From an uncultured Lachnospiraceae bacterium (GTDB lineage: Bacteria > Bacillota > Clostridia > Lachnospirales > Lachnospiraceae): a stretch of DNA of 64,000 nucleotides. This document shows, piece by piece, positions 44,228 through 52,721 of this stretch. The first letter of the stretch is position 1. Each line of letters starts with the position of its first letter. The translations under genes were made by a program, and so were the position numbers. Below the pieces are notes generated by a model. That model ran no database searches, had not been told where the DNA came from, and was given only the letters and a program-made list of their open reading frames with translations. Location of the stretch: assembly GCA_910578335.1 (NCBI GenBank), contig CAJTPU010000009.1:62001-126000 (forward strand). The letters run 5' to 3'.

Positions 44228-45241
44228 ATGAAAGATATTACGTTTGTGGTGCCGTGTTATAATGCAGAGGCTTATATGAAGCGCTGTCTGGATTCGCTGC
44301 TTTTTTGCGGGGAAGAAGGGGAAATCATTATTATTGATGACGGCTCTACTGACAAGACAGGGGAAATTGCGGAAGAGTATGCCGCTGTTTATCCCAATAT
44401 TGTGAGAGTGGTACATAAGACGAACGGCGGGCACGGTTCCGGAATCAATGCGGGATTAAAAATAGCGTCGGGGCGTTTTTTTAAGGTGGTGGATTCGGAC
44501 GACTGGCTGGACAGGCATGCCCTGGAGGTGCTGCTGAGGCGCTTAAAGCAGCAGAAGGACAGCGTGGACATGGTGGTGTGCAATTATGTCTATGACCACT
44601 TATATGAAAACAGGCAGAAAACCGTTTGCTTCAGAAATGTTTTTGCACAGGAAAGAGTGTGCGGCTGGAAGGATATGGGGTTTTTGAGACCGTCTCAGTA
44701 TCTTGTTATGCACGCTCTTGTTTTCAGGACGGCGCTGCTGCGGGAGAGCGGGGTAAAGCTGCCCGCGCATACGTTTTATGTGGATAATTTGTTTGCTTAT
44801 AAGCCGCTGCCATATGTGGAAAGCATTTTGTATCTGGATATTGATTTGTACCATTATTTTTTGGGAAGAGAGGACCAGTCGGTCAACGAGGCAAGTTATA
44901 TGCGGCGCATCGACCAGCAGATAGCGGTTACAAAGCTGGTGGCGGACTGCGTGGATTTGGAGCGCGTAAAGCAAAAATCCCGCAAGCTGTCCCGATATAT
45001 GCTGCGCAATATTTCCATTATGATGTCCATATCTTCGATATACCTGTGTATGATTGGGACGGCGGAGGCGCTGAAAAAGCGCAGTGCGCTTTGGGAATAT
45101 GTCAAGAAAAAGGATGTTCTTTTGTACAGGCGGCTTCGGTTTACGACTTTGAGCGGGCTTACGTGTCTGCCCGGGAAGCTGGGGCGTGCGCTTTTGCTGA
45201 AAGGGTATGAAGCGGCAAAGAAGACATGGCAGTTTAGCTGA
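44228..45241 (+). CDS. Glycosyltransferase family 2
   Basis: 337 residues. GT-A motifs FVVPCYNAEAYMKRCLDSLL, IIIIDDGSTDKTGEI and VDSDDWLD (DXD). The C-terminal third is basic and helical. The acceptor is likely an envelope polymer or lipid. It begins a same-strand group with a papain-like protein and a flippase-like membrane protein. Confidence 0.88.
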   Translation: MKDITFVVPCYNAEAYMKRCLDSLLFCGEEGEIIIIDDGSTDKTGEIAEEYAAVYPNIVRVVHKTNGGHGSGINAGLKIASGRFFKVVDSDDWLDRHALEVLLRRLKQQKDSVDMVVCNYVYDHLYENRQKTVCFRNVFAQERVCGWKDMGFLRPSQYLVMHALVFRTALLRESGVKLPAHTFYVDNLFAYKPLPYVESILYLDIDLYHYFLGREDQSVNEASYMRRIDQQIAVTKLVADCVDLERVKQKSRKLSRYMLRNISIMMSISSIYLCMIGTAEALKKRSALWEYVKKKDVLLYRRLRFTTLSGLTCLPGKLGRALLLKGYEAAKKTWQFS

Positions 45242-45304
45242 AAGAAATTTGATTTGAAGGTCAAATGCACGTGCAAGCATGTTTGCTTGACCAATGGAGG
45301 CAAA

Positions 45305-45886
45305 ATGGAAAAGATATATATTGCACTTGTGGATACACCGGGTTTTTTTGCCAATATTATCAGGCTGGCAATACAGAGAGACTATATCCATGTGGTATTA
45401 TCCATGGATGAGGAGCTGGAGGAAGCGTATAGCGTAGGCAGGAGAAATCCTTTTATTCCGTGGTTTGCCGGATTTGAAAAGGAGAACAAAAGAAAAATCT
45501 GCAGTGCTTTTCCGACTGCGAAATACAGGATTTACAGTCTGGACTGTACGAAGGAGCAGAAGCAGCGGATAGCGGGCGCTCTACAGGCGTGCTACAAAAA
45601 GCGTTTCCGGTTTCACTACTGTATTTGGGGACTGCCCAGCATATTGCTGCAAAGACCTTTTTATCAGGAGGGGCATTATACCTGTTCTTCTTTTATCGCA
45701 AGACTTCTTTCGGCATGTGGGATAGATTTGTTTCACAAACATTTTTCATTAGTGACGCCTGCGGACTTTTATGATTACAAAAAAGATGATATAATGTTCG
45801 AGGGCGCGCTTGCGGACTTTATTGCAAAAAGCCGTCCGGAAAACGCGCGGTATCATATTGCAAGAGGAGCCTTGTATGAGGGTTAA
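45305..45886 (+). CDS. Permuted papain-like (YiiX/YaeF-type) cysteine hydrolase
   Basis: 193 residues from the ATG at 45305 with TGGAGG upstream. The His-then-Cys order is that of permuted NlpC/P60-like proteins: His in RDYIHVVLSMD near residue 30 and Cys in GHYTCSSFIARLL near residue 125. No signal peptide. Members may act on lipids or peptides near the membrane. The downstream gene overlaps it by 11 bases. Confidence 0.75.
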   Translation: MEKIYIALVDTPGFFANIIRLAIQRDYIHVVLSMDEELEEAYSVGRRNPFIPWFAGFEKENKRKICSAFPTAKYRIYSLDCTKEQKQRIAGALQACYKKRFRFHYCIWGLPSILLQRPFYQEGHYTCSSFIARLLSACGIDLFHKHFSLVTPADFYDYKKDDIMFEGALADFIAKSRPENARYHIARGALYEG

Positions 45887-46922
45887 AAAAATTCTGAGCG
45901 CGGTGCTGTTTTTGGGACTGGCGGCGCTCACTTTTTATGTTGTGTTTAAAAATCAGGACATCGGCGAGCTGCTTCACGCCATTGGGCAGATGCACAAGGG
46001 CTATCTGCTTTTGGCGGCGGCGACGGCTGTTTTCTTTGTGTCGGCGGAGGGAATACTGATTTGGTATCTTTTGCGCGCTATCGGGGACAAGGCGCGGCTT
46101 GTAAGCTGCCTGAAATATTCCTTCACCGGATTTTTTTATTCGGGCATCACGCCTTCCGCTACCGGCGGGCAGCCCATGCAGCTATATTATATGAACAAGG
46201 ACGGGCATAAGCTGGCGGACAGTTCGGTGGTGCTGATGAGTGTGGCGACGGCTTACAAGCTGGTTCTGGTGCTGATGGGAGTCGGTATCAGTATCTTCTG
46301 GTGGAAGGATTTGTGCCTTCATCTGGGGGAGTTTTTACCCATTTATTTTCTGGGGTTGTTTCTCAATGCGCTTTTGGTGGTAATTTTGCTTGCCATCATG
46401 CTGAACGGGCAGGGGATGGAAAAATTTATCAAAGCGGCGGAGCGCTTCTGTGTGCGGCTGCATTTGTTAAAGTCATCTGAAAAACGCGCAGAATCGATAC
46501 ATACCGTGGTCGGGCAGTATCAGGAGACGGTTTCTTTTCTCAAAAACCATGTGCGGGTGATTGCCTTTCTGGTCGGGTTTACCTTTGTACAACGTTGCAG
46601 TGTGTTTGTTCTGACATATTTTGTGTACAAAGGGATGGGGCTTTCCGGCACAGATGCGTTTACCATTATGGCATTACAGGCGGTGGTCTACATTGCGGTG
46701 GATATGCTGCCGCTGCCGGGCTCACAGGGCATTACGGAGCTTATGTACGCCGCGGTATTTGGCAGTGTATTTGTGGGAGGCAGCCTGACGATTTCCATGT
46801 GCGTCAGCAGGGGGCTTAACTTTTACATGCTCCTTATTATCAGTGCCCTTGTGGCGGCGTACTGTTGGTGGAGCGCAGGGCGGCGTAAGGAGGAGAAAAA
46901 GAAGGCGGAAGAAAATGTATAA
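45876..46922 (+). CDS. Lysylphosphatidylglycerol synthase-like transmembrane protein
   Basis: 348 residues from the ATG at 45876 (AGAGGAG upstream), overlapping the previous gene. Multiple membrane helices, and the family signature SGITPSATGGQPMQLYYM near residue 90 plus LPLPGSQGITELMY near 285, as in MprF flippase domains and UPF0104 proteins. It lacks the catalytic domain of MprF. A role in moving a modified lipid is plausible, given the glycosyltransferase upstream. Confidence 0.88.
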   Translation: MRVKKILSAVLFLGLAALTFYVVFKNQDIGELLHAIGQMHKGYLLLAAATAVFFVSAEGILIWYLLRAIGDKARLVSCLKYSFTGFFYSGITPSATGGQPMQLYYMNKDGHKLADSSVVLMSVATAYKLVLVLMGVGISIFWWKDLCLHLGEFLPIYFLGLFLNALLVVILLAIMLNGQGMEKFIKAAERFCVRLHLLKSSEKRAESIHTVVGQYQETVSFLKNHVRVIAFLVGFTFVQRCSVFVLTYFVYKGMGLSGTDAFTIMALQAVVYIAVDMLPLPGSQGITELMYAAVFGSVFVGGSLTISMCVSRGLNFYMLLIISALVAAYCWWSAGRRKEEKKKAEENV

Positions 46923-46954
46923 AAAACTCTTGCAATTTGCCTAAAGATGTGCTA

Positions 46955-47252
46955 CACTTCATTCCAATAAAGTAAGAAATGCGATGAAAGAGACTCTTGC
47001 TGTGAAAAGCGACAGGAATACGGCGTCACCGACTGAGAGCGCCGTTTGTGGGAAGCAGCGAAGGGAACACTCCGGAGCAGACTGCCTGAAGGGATGCTGT
47101 GTAGGGCAGTACGTGACATGCGTTAAATGTGAGAGTGGGTAGACCGGTAAAGCGCTTTGATGGAGGCGGCGGTTTATCAAGACGGGTGGTACCACGGATG
47201 TGCGCTTGTATATTCGTCCCGGAATACAGTTATCTGTATTCCGGGCTTTTTG
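46955..47252 (+). promoter_or_regulatory. T-box riboswitch of the AspRS-GatCAB operon
   Basis: The leader carries the T-box sequence GGGTGGTACCACGG (47184-47197) followed by a terminator, CCCGGAATACAG / CTGTATTCCGGG plus T tract (47218-47251). Upstream stems are present (for example ACGGCG/CGCCGT near 47021-47048). Uncharged tRNA pairing with the UGGN bulge would favour the antiterminator. I could not fix the specifier codon by eye. The bulge base is U, which fits a tRNA with A at the discriminator. Confidence 0.9.
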
Positions 47253-47285
47253 TTGTTCCGGAATACAAACAAAAAGGAGGCCGCT

Positions 47286-48617
47286 ATGGAATTTTTGTCA
47301 GGAGTCAAAGAAAAGGAAACATGGGAATTGTCCGCTTTACTAGCAGAGGATGCGGCGGGCAGAATGGTGAAAACAAACGGAGCCGTCCATGCTGTTCGTG
47401 ATATGGGAAGCGTTGCGTTTGTCATGTTAAGGAAGCGGGAAGGACTTTTGCAGTGTGTGCTGGAAAAGGGCGAAAACGGGATATCCGCAAAGGATTTTAA
47501 GGAAGGGCAGGCGCTGGAAGTATGTGGAGTTATGCAGAAAAATGAAAAGGCGTGCGGCGGTATGGAGATGCTTTTGCGGGAGGTAAAAATTCTTTCGCAG
47601 CCGGCGGAGGCAATGCCGATTCCCATATCCAAGTACAAAATGAACATTTCTCTGGAAACGAATCTGGATATGCGTCCTATTTCGCTCCGCAATCTCAGGG
47701 AACGGGCGAAGTTTAAAATACAGGAGGGCGTGGTGCGCGGCTTCCGCGAGTTTCTTTCCGCACAGGGCTTTACGGAAATCCATACGCCGAAAATAGGTGC
47801 GAAGGGAGCGGAGGGCGGCGCCAACATTTTTAAGCTGGAGTACTTTCACAGACCTGCTGTCTTGCAGCAAAGCCCGCAGTTTTACAAGCAGATGATGGTG
47901 GGCGTGTTTGACAGAGTGTTTGAGACGGCGCCGGTATTCCGAGCCGAAAAGCATAACACCAAAAGGCATTTAAACGAATATACCTCGCTGGATTTTGAGA
48001 TGGGATATATAGACGGATTTGAAGATATTATGGCGATGGAGACCGGCGTGCTGCAAAATATTATGCGTCTTTTAAAAGAGCAGTACGGAAAGGAGCTGGC
48101 GCTTTTGGAGGTTACGCTGCCAAAGACGGAGCAGATTCCATGTGTCCGCTTTGACGAGGCAAAGCGGCTGGCGGCTGAAAAATATGACCGTCCTATCCGC
48201 AATCCTTACGATTTAGAGCCGGAGGAGGAAATTCTTATCAGCCGCTACTTCAAAGAAGAATATGACGCGGACTTTGTGTTCGTCACGCACTATCCCAGCA
48301 AAAAGCGCCCCTTCTACGCGATGGATGACCCGTCGGATAAGACTTTTACCCTGAGCTTTGACTGTCTTTTCCGCGGCATGGAAATCACCACAGGCGGACA
48401 GCGCATCCACGATTACAAAATGCTGCTTGAAAAAATCGCCGCCCGCGGCATGACCGAGGAAGGCATGGACGCATACCTGCTTGCATTTAAACACGGCATG
48501 CCGCCCCACGGAGGCTTAGGAATCGGACTGGAGCGCCTCACCATGAAGCTAATCGGTGAAGACAACGTCCGCGAAACCACCCTGTTTCCCCGCGATATGA
48601 GCCGGCTGGAGCCGTAA
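47286..48617 (+). CDS. aspS: Non-discriminating aspartyl-tRNA synthetase, archaeal type
   Basis: 443 residues from the ATG at 47286, AAAGGAGG upstream. N-terminal OB-fold anticodon domain, then a class II core: FLSAQGFTEIHTPKIGAKGAEGG, FETAPVFRAEKHNTKRHLNEYTSLDFEMG (motif 2) and GLGIGLERLTMKLIG (motif 3). The short archaeal-like form without a GAD insert, next to gatCAB, indicates an enzyme that also charges tRNA-Asn with Asp for later amidation. Confidence 0.92.
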   Translation: MEFLSGVKEKETWELSALLAEDAAGRMVKTNGAVHAVRDMGSVAFVMLRKREGLLQCVLEKGENGISAKDFKEGQALEVCGVMQKNEKACGGMEMLLREVKILSQPAEAMPIPISKYKMNISLETNLDMRPISLRNLRERAKFKIQEGVVRGFREFLSAQGFTEIHTPKIGAKGAEGGANIFKLEYFHRPAVLQQSPQFYKQMMVGVFDRVFETAPVFRAEKHNTKRHLNEYTSLDFEMGYIDGFEDIMAMETGVLQNIMRLLKEQYGKELALLEVTLPKTEQIPCVRFDEAKRLAAEKYDRPIRNPYDLEPEEEILISRYFKEEYDADFVFVTHYPSKKRPFYAMDDPSDKTFTLSFDCLFRGMEITTGGQRIHDYKMLLEKIAARGMTEEGMDAYLLAFKHGMPPHGGLGIGLERLTMKLIGEDNVRETTLFPRDMSRLEP

Positions 48618-48678
48618 ACAGGAACAGGTTGAAACCGGCTCATGTCACGGTGAGATTCTAAGCCGGCTGGAGCCGTAA
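48597..48678 (+). repeat. 17-base duplication and hairpin between aspS and gatC
   Basis: GCCGGCTGGAGCCGTAA occurs at 48601-48617 (including the aspS stop) and again at 48662-48678. ATGAGCCGG (48597-48605) can pair with CCGGCTCAT (48635-48643). Confidence 0.8.
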
Positions 48679-48705
48679 CCCCATTTTTAAATAAGGAGAA
48701 GGATA

Positions 48706-48999
48706 ATGGCAAATAAAATTACAGACGAAACCATTGCATACGTAGGCATTCTTGCCAAACTGGAGCTTTCGGACGAGGAGAAGGAAGCAGCCAAAAAGGA
48801 CATGGCGGATATGCTGGATTATATTGATAAATTGAATGAACTGGACACGGAGGGTGTGGAGCCCCTGTCCCATGTATTTCCTGTGGAAAATGTATTCCGC
48901 GAGGATGTGGTGACAAATGGGGATTGCCGCGGCGACATTCTGCAGAATGCGCCCGGTGAGAAAGACGGCATGTTCAAGGCTCCGAGGACGGTAGAATAG
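48706..48999 (+). CDS. gatC: Glu-tRNA/Asp-tRNA amidotransferase subunit C
   Basis: 97 residues: typical GatC ([56 protein letters not shown]). It wraps around GatA and holds the complex together. RBS AAGGAGAAGG. Cotranscribed with aspS and gatA. Confidence 0.95.
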   Translation: MANKITDETIAYVGILAKLELSDEEKEAAKKDMADMLDYIDKLNELDTEGVEPLSHVFPVENVFREDVVTNGDCRGDILQNAPGEKDGMFKAPRTVE

Positions 49000-49047
49000 G
49001 GAAAAGACTGCAATGTGCGCAAAAGCGGCGCAGAAATGAGGTGACAT

Positions 49048-50487
49048 ATGCAATTACAGGAATTGACGGCTTTAAAGCTGGCAGAAAAGATAAAAACAGG
49101 CGGGGCGACTGCCATGGATGCTGTGGAAGCAGCCTTTCAAAGCATTGCTGAGAAAGAGGAGACGCTGCACTGTTATGTTACGCTTGACAAGGAAGGTGCA
49201 CGCAAAAGGGCGGAGGAGGTACAGCGCGGAATAGAGTCGGGCTCGCTTACCGGTTCTCTTGCCGGCGTGCCGGTTGCGGTGAAGGACAATATCTGCACCG
49301 CGGGGATGCTTACAACCTGCTCTTCCAAAATGCTGGGCAGCTTTGTACCGCCTTTTTCGGCGCAGGCGGTGAGTGCGCTGGAGGCGGCGGGAGCCGTGAT
49401 TTTGGGAAAAACCAACATGGATGAATTTGCCATGGGTTCCACCACGGAGACCTCCGCTTTTGGGGTGACAAAGAATCCGCACAATACGGCGCATGTCCCG
49501 GGCGGTTCTTCGGGCGGCTCAGCGGCGGCGGTGGCGGCGGGCGAGTGCTTTTTTGCGCTGGGCTCCGATACGGGCGGCTCCATCAGACAGCCGGCTTCCT
49601 TTTGCGGGGTGGTGGGTATGAAACCGACCTACGGCACGGTATCCCGATACGGGCTGGTTGCCTATGGCTCTTCGCTGGACCAAATCGGTCCGCTGACAAA
49701 GGATGTGGCGGATTGCGCGGCGGTCTTGGAGGCGCTGGCGGGGCATGACGAGAAGGACTCTACTTCGATAGAAAGGAAGGACACGGATTTTACCTCCGCG
49801 CTGATTCCTAATGCGGCAGGGCTGCGGATAGGGATTCCGAAGGATTATTTTGGAGAAGGACTGGACGGTGAGGTCAGGACGGCTGTTCTGCAGGCGGCAA
49901 AGGTATTAAAGGAAAAGGGCGCCTCGGTGGAGGAGTTTGATTTAAGTCTTGCAGAGTATGCGATTCCTGCTTACTATACCATTGCTTCGGCGGAGGCAAG
50001 CTCAAATCTGGAGCGTTTTGACGGCATCAAATACGGCTACCGGACGCCCGATTTTGACGGTCTGCATAATATGTACAAAAAGACGAGGAGCGAGGGCTTT
50101 GGCGCGGAGGTAAAACGGCGCATTTTGTTAGGCTCCTTTGTCCTAAGCTCCGGCTATTACGACGCTTATTATCTGAAGGCATTGAAGGTGAAAGCGTTGA
50201 TAAAAAAGGCGTTTGACGAGGCTTTTCAAAAGTATGATGTGATTTTGGGACCGGTTGCACCGACCACTGCGCCGAAGCTGGGAGAATCCTTAAAAGACCC
50301 AATCAAAATGTATCTTGGGGATATCTACACCATCTCCGTAAATCTTGCAGGACTGCCGGCGCTGAGCGTTCCCTGCGGCATGGACAAAAACGGGCTGCCC
50401 ATAGGTGTACAGCTTATCGGGGACTGCTTTCAGGAAAAGAAGATTCTGCGGGCGGCGTATGCTTATGAGCAGGCGGCTGTGAAATAG
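49048..50487 (+). CDS. gatA: Glu-tRNA/Asp-tRNA amidotransferase subunit A
   Basis: 479 residues, amidase signature family. Catalytic Lys in VAVKDNIC, and the Ser-cisSer pair in PGGSSGGSAAAVA and GSDTGGSIRQPASFCG. It hydrolyses glutamine and sends ammonia to GatB. Unusually, gatB does not follow directly; two exported-protein genes lie between. Confidence 0.97.
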   Translation: MQLQELTALKLAEKIKTGGATAMDAVEAAFQSIAEKEETLHCYVTLDKEGARKRAEEVQRGIESGSLTGSLAGVPVAVKDNICTAGMLTTCSSKMLGSFVPPFSAQAVSALEAAGAVILGKTNMDEFAMGSTTETSAFGVTKNPHNTAHVPGGSSGGSAAAVAAGECFFALGSDTGGSIRQPASFCGVVGMKPTYGTVSRYGLVAYGSSLDQIGPLTKDVADCAAVLEALAGHDEKDSTSIERKDTDFTSALIPNAAGLRIGIPKDYFGEGLDGEVRTAVLQAAKVLKEKGASVEEFDLSLAEYAIPAYYTIASAEASSNLERFDGIKYGYRTPDFDGLHNMYKKTRSEGFGAEVKRRILLGSFVLSSGYYDAYYLKALKVKALIKKAFDEAFQKYDVILGPVAPTTAPKLGESLKDPIKMYLGDIYTISVNLAGLPALSVPCGMDKNGLPIGVQLIGDCFQEKKILRAAYAYEQAAVK

Positions 50488-50597
50488 CAGAGTGGAAGCT
50501 GTTTGCGCTAAATGCTATGGAAAAGAGGGATATGGACAGCTAAAATATTATAGAAACTACAAGGTTTGTGCTGTTATATTAAAAAAGGAGGCCGTTT

Positions 50598-51818
50598 ATG
50601 AAAAAAATGAAAAAGGTATTTGTTACGGGAGCAGGCATTCTTATTTCCTTTTTTCTTTTAGTGGGCTCGGTCAATGCAGAAGAGAGCGCTTATAAAGACT
50701 GGATTGCGGAAGAAGGAACGTATATGTTTCCGGTGAAGCCAAACAGTGAGGAATGGAATGAGCTTGGAACGGCAGAAGAAATGCGTGAGGCAACACAGAT
50801 TCCGGAATCGCTTTTAAAAGAGATGTCTACACAAGAATTGATAATCATGATAGAAAATTATCCTCTTCTATGCGATTTATATGCATATAATTCCTTACAG
50901 GAGGGATATGAACAGGTCAAGAAGCAATTTAATGGAATCAAAGAATTATTGTCCCGTCCGGATAGCTATGCTGAATTGATAGCAGCATATGAGGCTTTTG
51001 TGATTCCTAAGGTTCAAAAGATTGACTATGACAATATTTTGCTGGCAGACGACTATGCAGACAGGATGAATGCCTTAGTGCAGGATGAACAATCCTGTGA
51101 TTGGGTGCTGCAGGATGCCGGGGTTCATAGTTCCCTTGCCATTTTGGAAATGATGATTTTGGATGTGCTGTATCAAAACAATGAAAATGTAGATACATTT
51201 GCAGAAGTGTATTGTGCTAAGCTGGAAGAAAAAAAAGATTCTGAATATTTTGATAATGTTGATGCTGCGCTGCTCTTGAATATAATGATTTCAGAGGAGA
51301 GTGTATTGGTTGAAGCCTTTGGAATAGAGATAATGCCGCAAGCGCAGAGCACACGGGCTTCAAGCTATACAGTTTATACACCCAACGGAACAGCAGTTTC
51401 ATGCACATATAACACAAATGTTTCCTATGCGGATGCTTCTTCCTATTCCAGCCTGCTTGCAATCTATCACGCTTCACTTGTGTCGGTGGCATCCCAAACC
51501 TTTAACTGTCATTCATTTGCATGGTTGCAGAGCTTGTATCCAAATGTATATCAGTACTTATGGCTGAACAGTACGACGGCGTTTATCTCTGACCCCAGTT
51601 ATACAAAGGAGGCATCGCCGTCGGCAGCGGGGCATATTGCAACATGGAGTACACACTCTGCAATTGTAACAGTCCCGTCAAGCAACAATCCGTATAACAA
51701 TTATATTCCTGAGCCTTATTTGACTTCAAAATGGGGTGACGGACCAATCATTGCACATTATCAATCCTTATGCCCATATTTTTCAAATGCAGGCAGCATT
51801 CATTATTATTACAGGTAA
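50598..51818 (+). CDS. Exported protein with C-terminal Cys-His hydrolase-like domain
   Basis: 406 residues, signal peptide cleaved after VNA (residue ~29). Residues ~45-240 are helical and resemble the neighbouring lipoprotein (STQELIIMIENYPLL and EGYEQVKKQFNGIKELL). The C-terminal ~150 residues have NCHSFAWLQ and, later, THSAIVTVP, the Cys then His order of NlpC/P60 or CHAP-type amidases. Not a named family to me. A/T-rich relative to the surrounding gat genes, suggesting insertion. Confidence 0.65.
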   Translation: MKKMKKVFVTGAGILISFFLLVGSVNAEESAYKDWIAEEGTYMFPVKPNSEEWNELGTAEEMREATQIPESLLKEMSTQELIIMIENYPLLCDLYAYNSLQEGYEQVKKQFNGIKELLSRPDSYAELIAAYEAFVIPKVQKIDYDNILLADDYADRMNALVQDEQSCDWVLQDAGVHSSLAILEMMILDVLYQNNENVDTFAEVYCAKLEEKKDSEYFDNVDAALLLNIMISEESVLVEAFGIEIMPQAQSTRASSYTVYTPNGTAVSCTYNTNVSYADASSYSSLLAIYHASLVSVASQTFNCHSFAWLQSLYPNVYQYLWLNSTTAFISDPSYTKEASPSAAGHIATWSTHSAIVTVPSSNNPYNNYIPEPYLTSKWGDGPIIAHYQSLCPYFSNAGSIHYYYR

Positions 51819-51832
51819 GGGGAGAAGTGGAT

Positions 51833-52636
51833 ATGGGGAATCAAAAGCGTATATTTGTATGGATTATTATCGCCGTGTTACTTTTTACCGCCTGCGGAAA
51901 CGCTGTGCAGCGTAAGACAGCCGGCAAAGACAGAGACTATCAGATATATTATGACGCCTGCCCCGACGCTGCCTATCCGGCGCAGGAGTGGTTTTCGGCG
52001 GATGGGCGGCTGGATTTTCCGTTTTCCATAGAGGAGCCCGCCGCGGAAGCTTCGAGAGATGAAATGTTTGCGCGCTTTTATATACCTGAGGAAGCCTTAA
52101 AGAAGGCGGAGACCAAGGACTTGCTGCGGCTGGTAGTGCTTTATCCGAGGTCGGGGCTGACCGCTTTTTTCCTTTATAATTATCCTTCTCATTATTTGGA
52201 CTTTGTCACGCAGAAGTTTAATGCGGTGGATGAGCTTTGTGGCAGAAAGGATTTTGCACAGGTGCTTTTAACGGCATATGCAGAGGAGGAAATGCTGCAG
52301 GCGGTTGTATTTGATGATAAGGAGGAGCAGGCAGCATATGAGAAGGAGCGAAGTGCCTGTGCCAACGGTATTATGCTTTTGGAAATACTGCTTGCGCAGG
52401 ATGCCGTATTTGAAAAGCTGGACGATGGACAGCGCCTTGCGGTGTTAGGGGAAGCGGCTGCAAAGGATGGGGTACGGGAAAATGACGCCTGTTACGGGCA
52501 GTGCTCCGGATTTTTTGCCTCTGTAAAAGAGCAGTATGAGGCAGGAGGAAGCAAATGGTACGATTATATAAAAGAATTGGGCGGGGAGTGGACGTTTTAT
52601 TTGGATGAATACTGGGAAACCCGCTATTGGCACTGA
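51833..52636 (+). CDS. Lipoprotein sharing a helical domain with its neighbour
   Basis: 267 residues from the ATG at 51833 (GGGGAGAAG upstream), 14 bases after the previous gene. Signal peptide with lipobox FTAC. The helical region (TKDLLRLVVLYPRSGLTAF, VTQKFNAVDELCGRKDFAQVL, then AYAEEEML) aligns with residues ~75-150 of the preceding protein, but there is no Cys-His hydrolase domain. The C-terminus is Trp/Tyr-rich. Possibly an inhibitor or partner of its neighbour; that is a guess. Confidence 0.65.
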   Translation: MGNQKRIFVWIIIAVLLFTACGNAVQRKTAGKDRDYQIYYDACPDAAYPAQEWFSADGRLDFPFSIEEPAAEASRDEMFARFYIPEEALKKAETKDLLRLVVLYPRSGLTAFFLYNYPSHYLDFVTQKFNAVDELCGRKDFAQVLLTAYAEEEMLQAVVFDDKEEQAAYEKERSACANGIMLLEILLAQDAVFEKLDDGQRLAVLGEAAAKDGVRENDACYGQCSGFFASVKEQYEAGGSKWYDYIKELGGEWTFYLDEYWETRYWH

Positions 52637-52721
52637 CTTACGGGAAGACAGGAAGGCAGGAAGAAGACGAAAAAACGGCAATAGCCGCCCCTTGCGCGGC
52701 AATGGAAAGGAAGGATGACAT

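Noticed and set aside
47157..47285. N-terminal extension of AspRS through the T-box leader
   Set aside because: The stretch is the antiterminator/terminator region, and the ATG at 47286 has an ideal RBS and a normal AspRS start.
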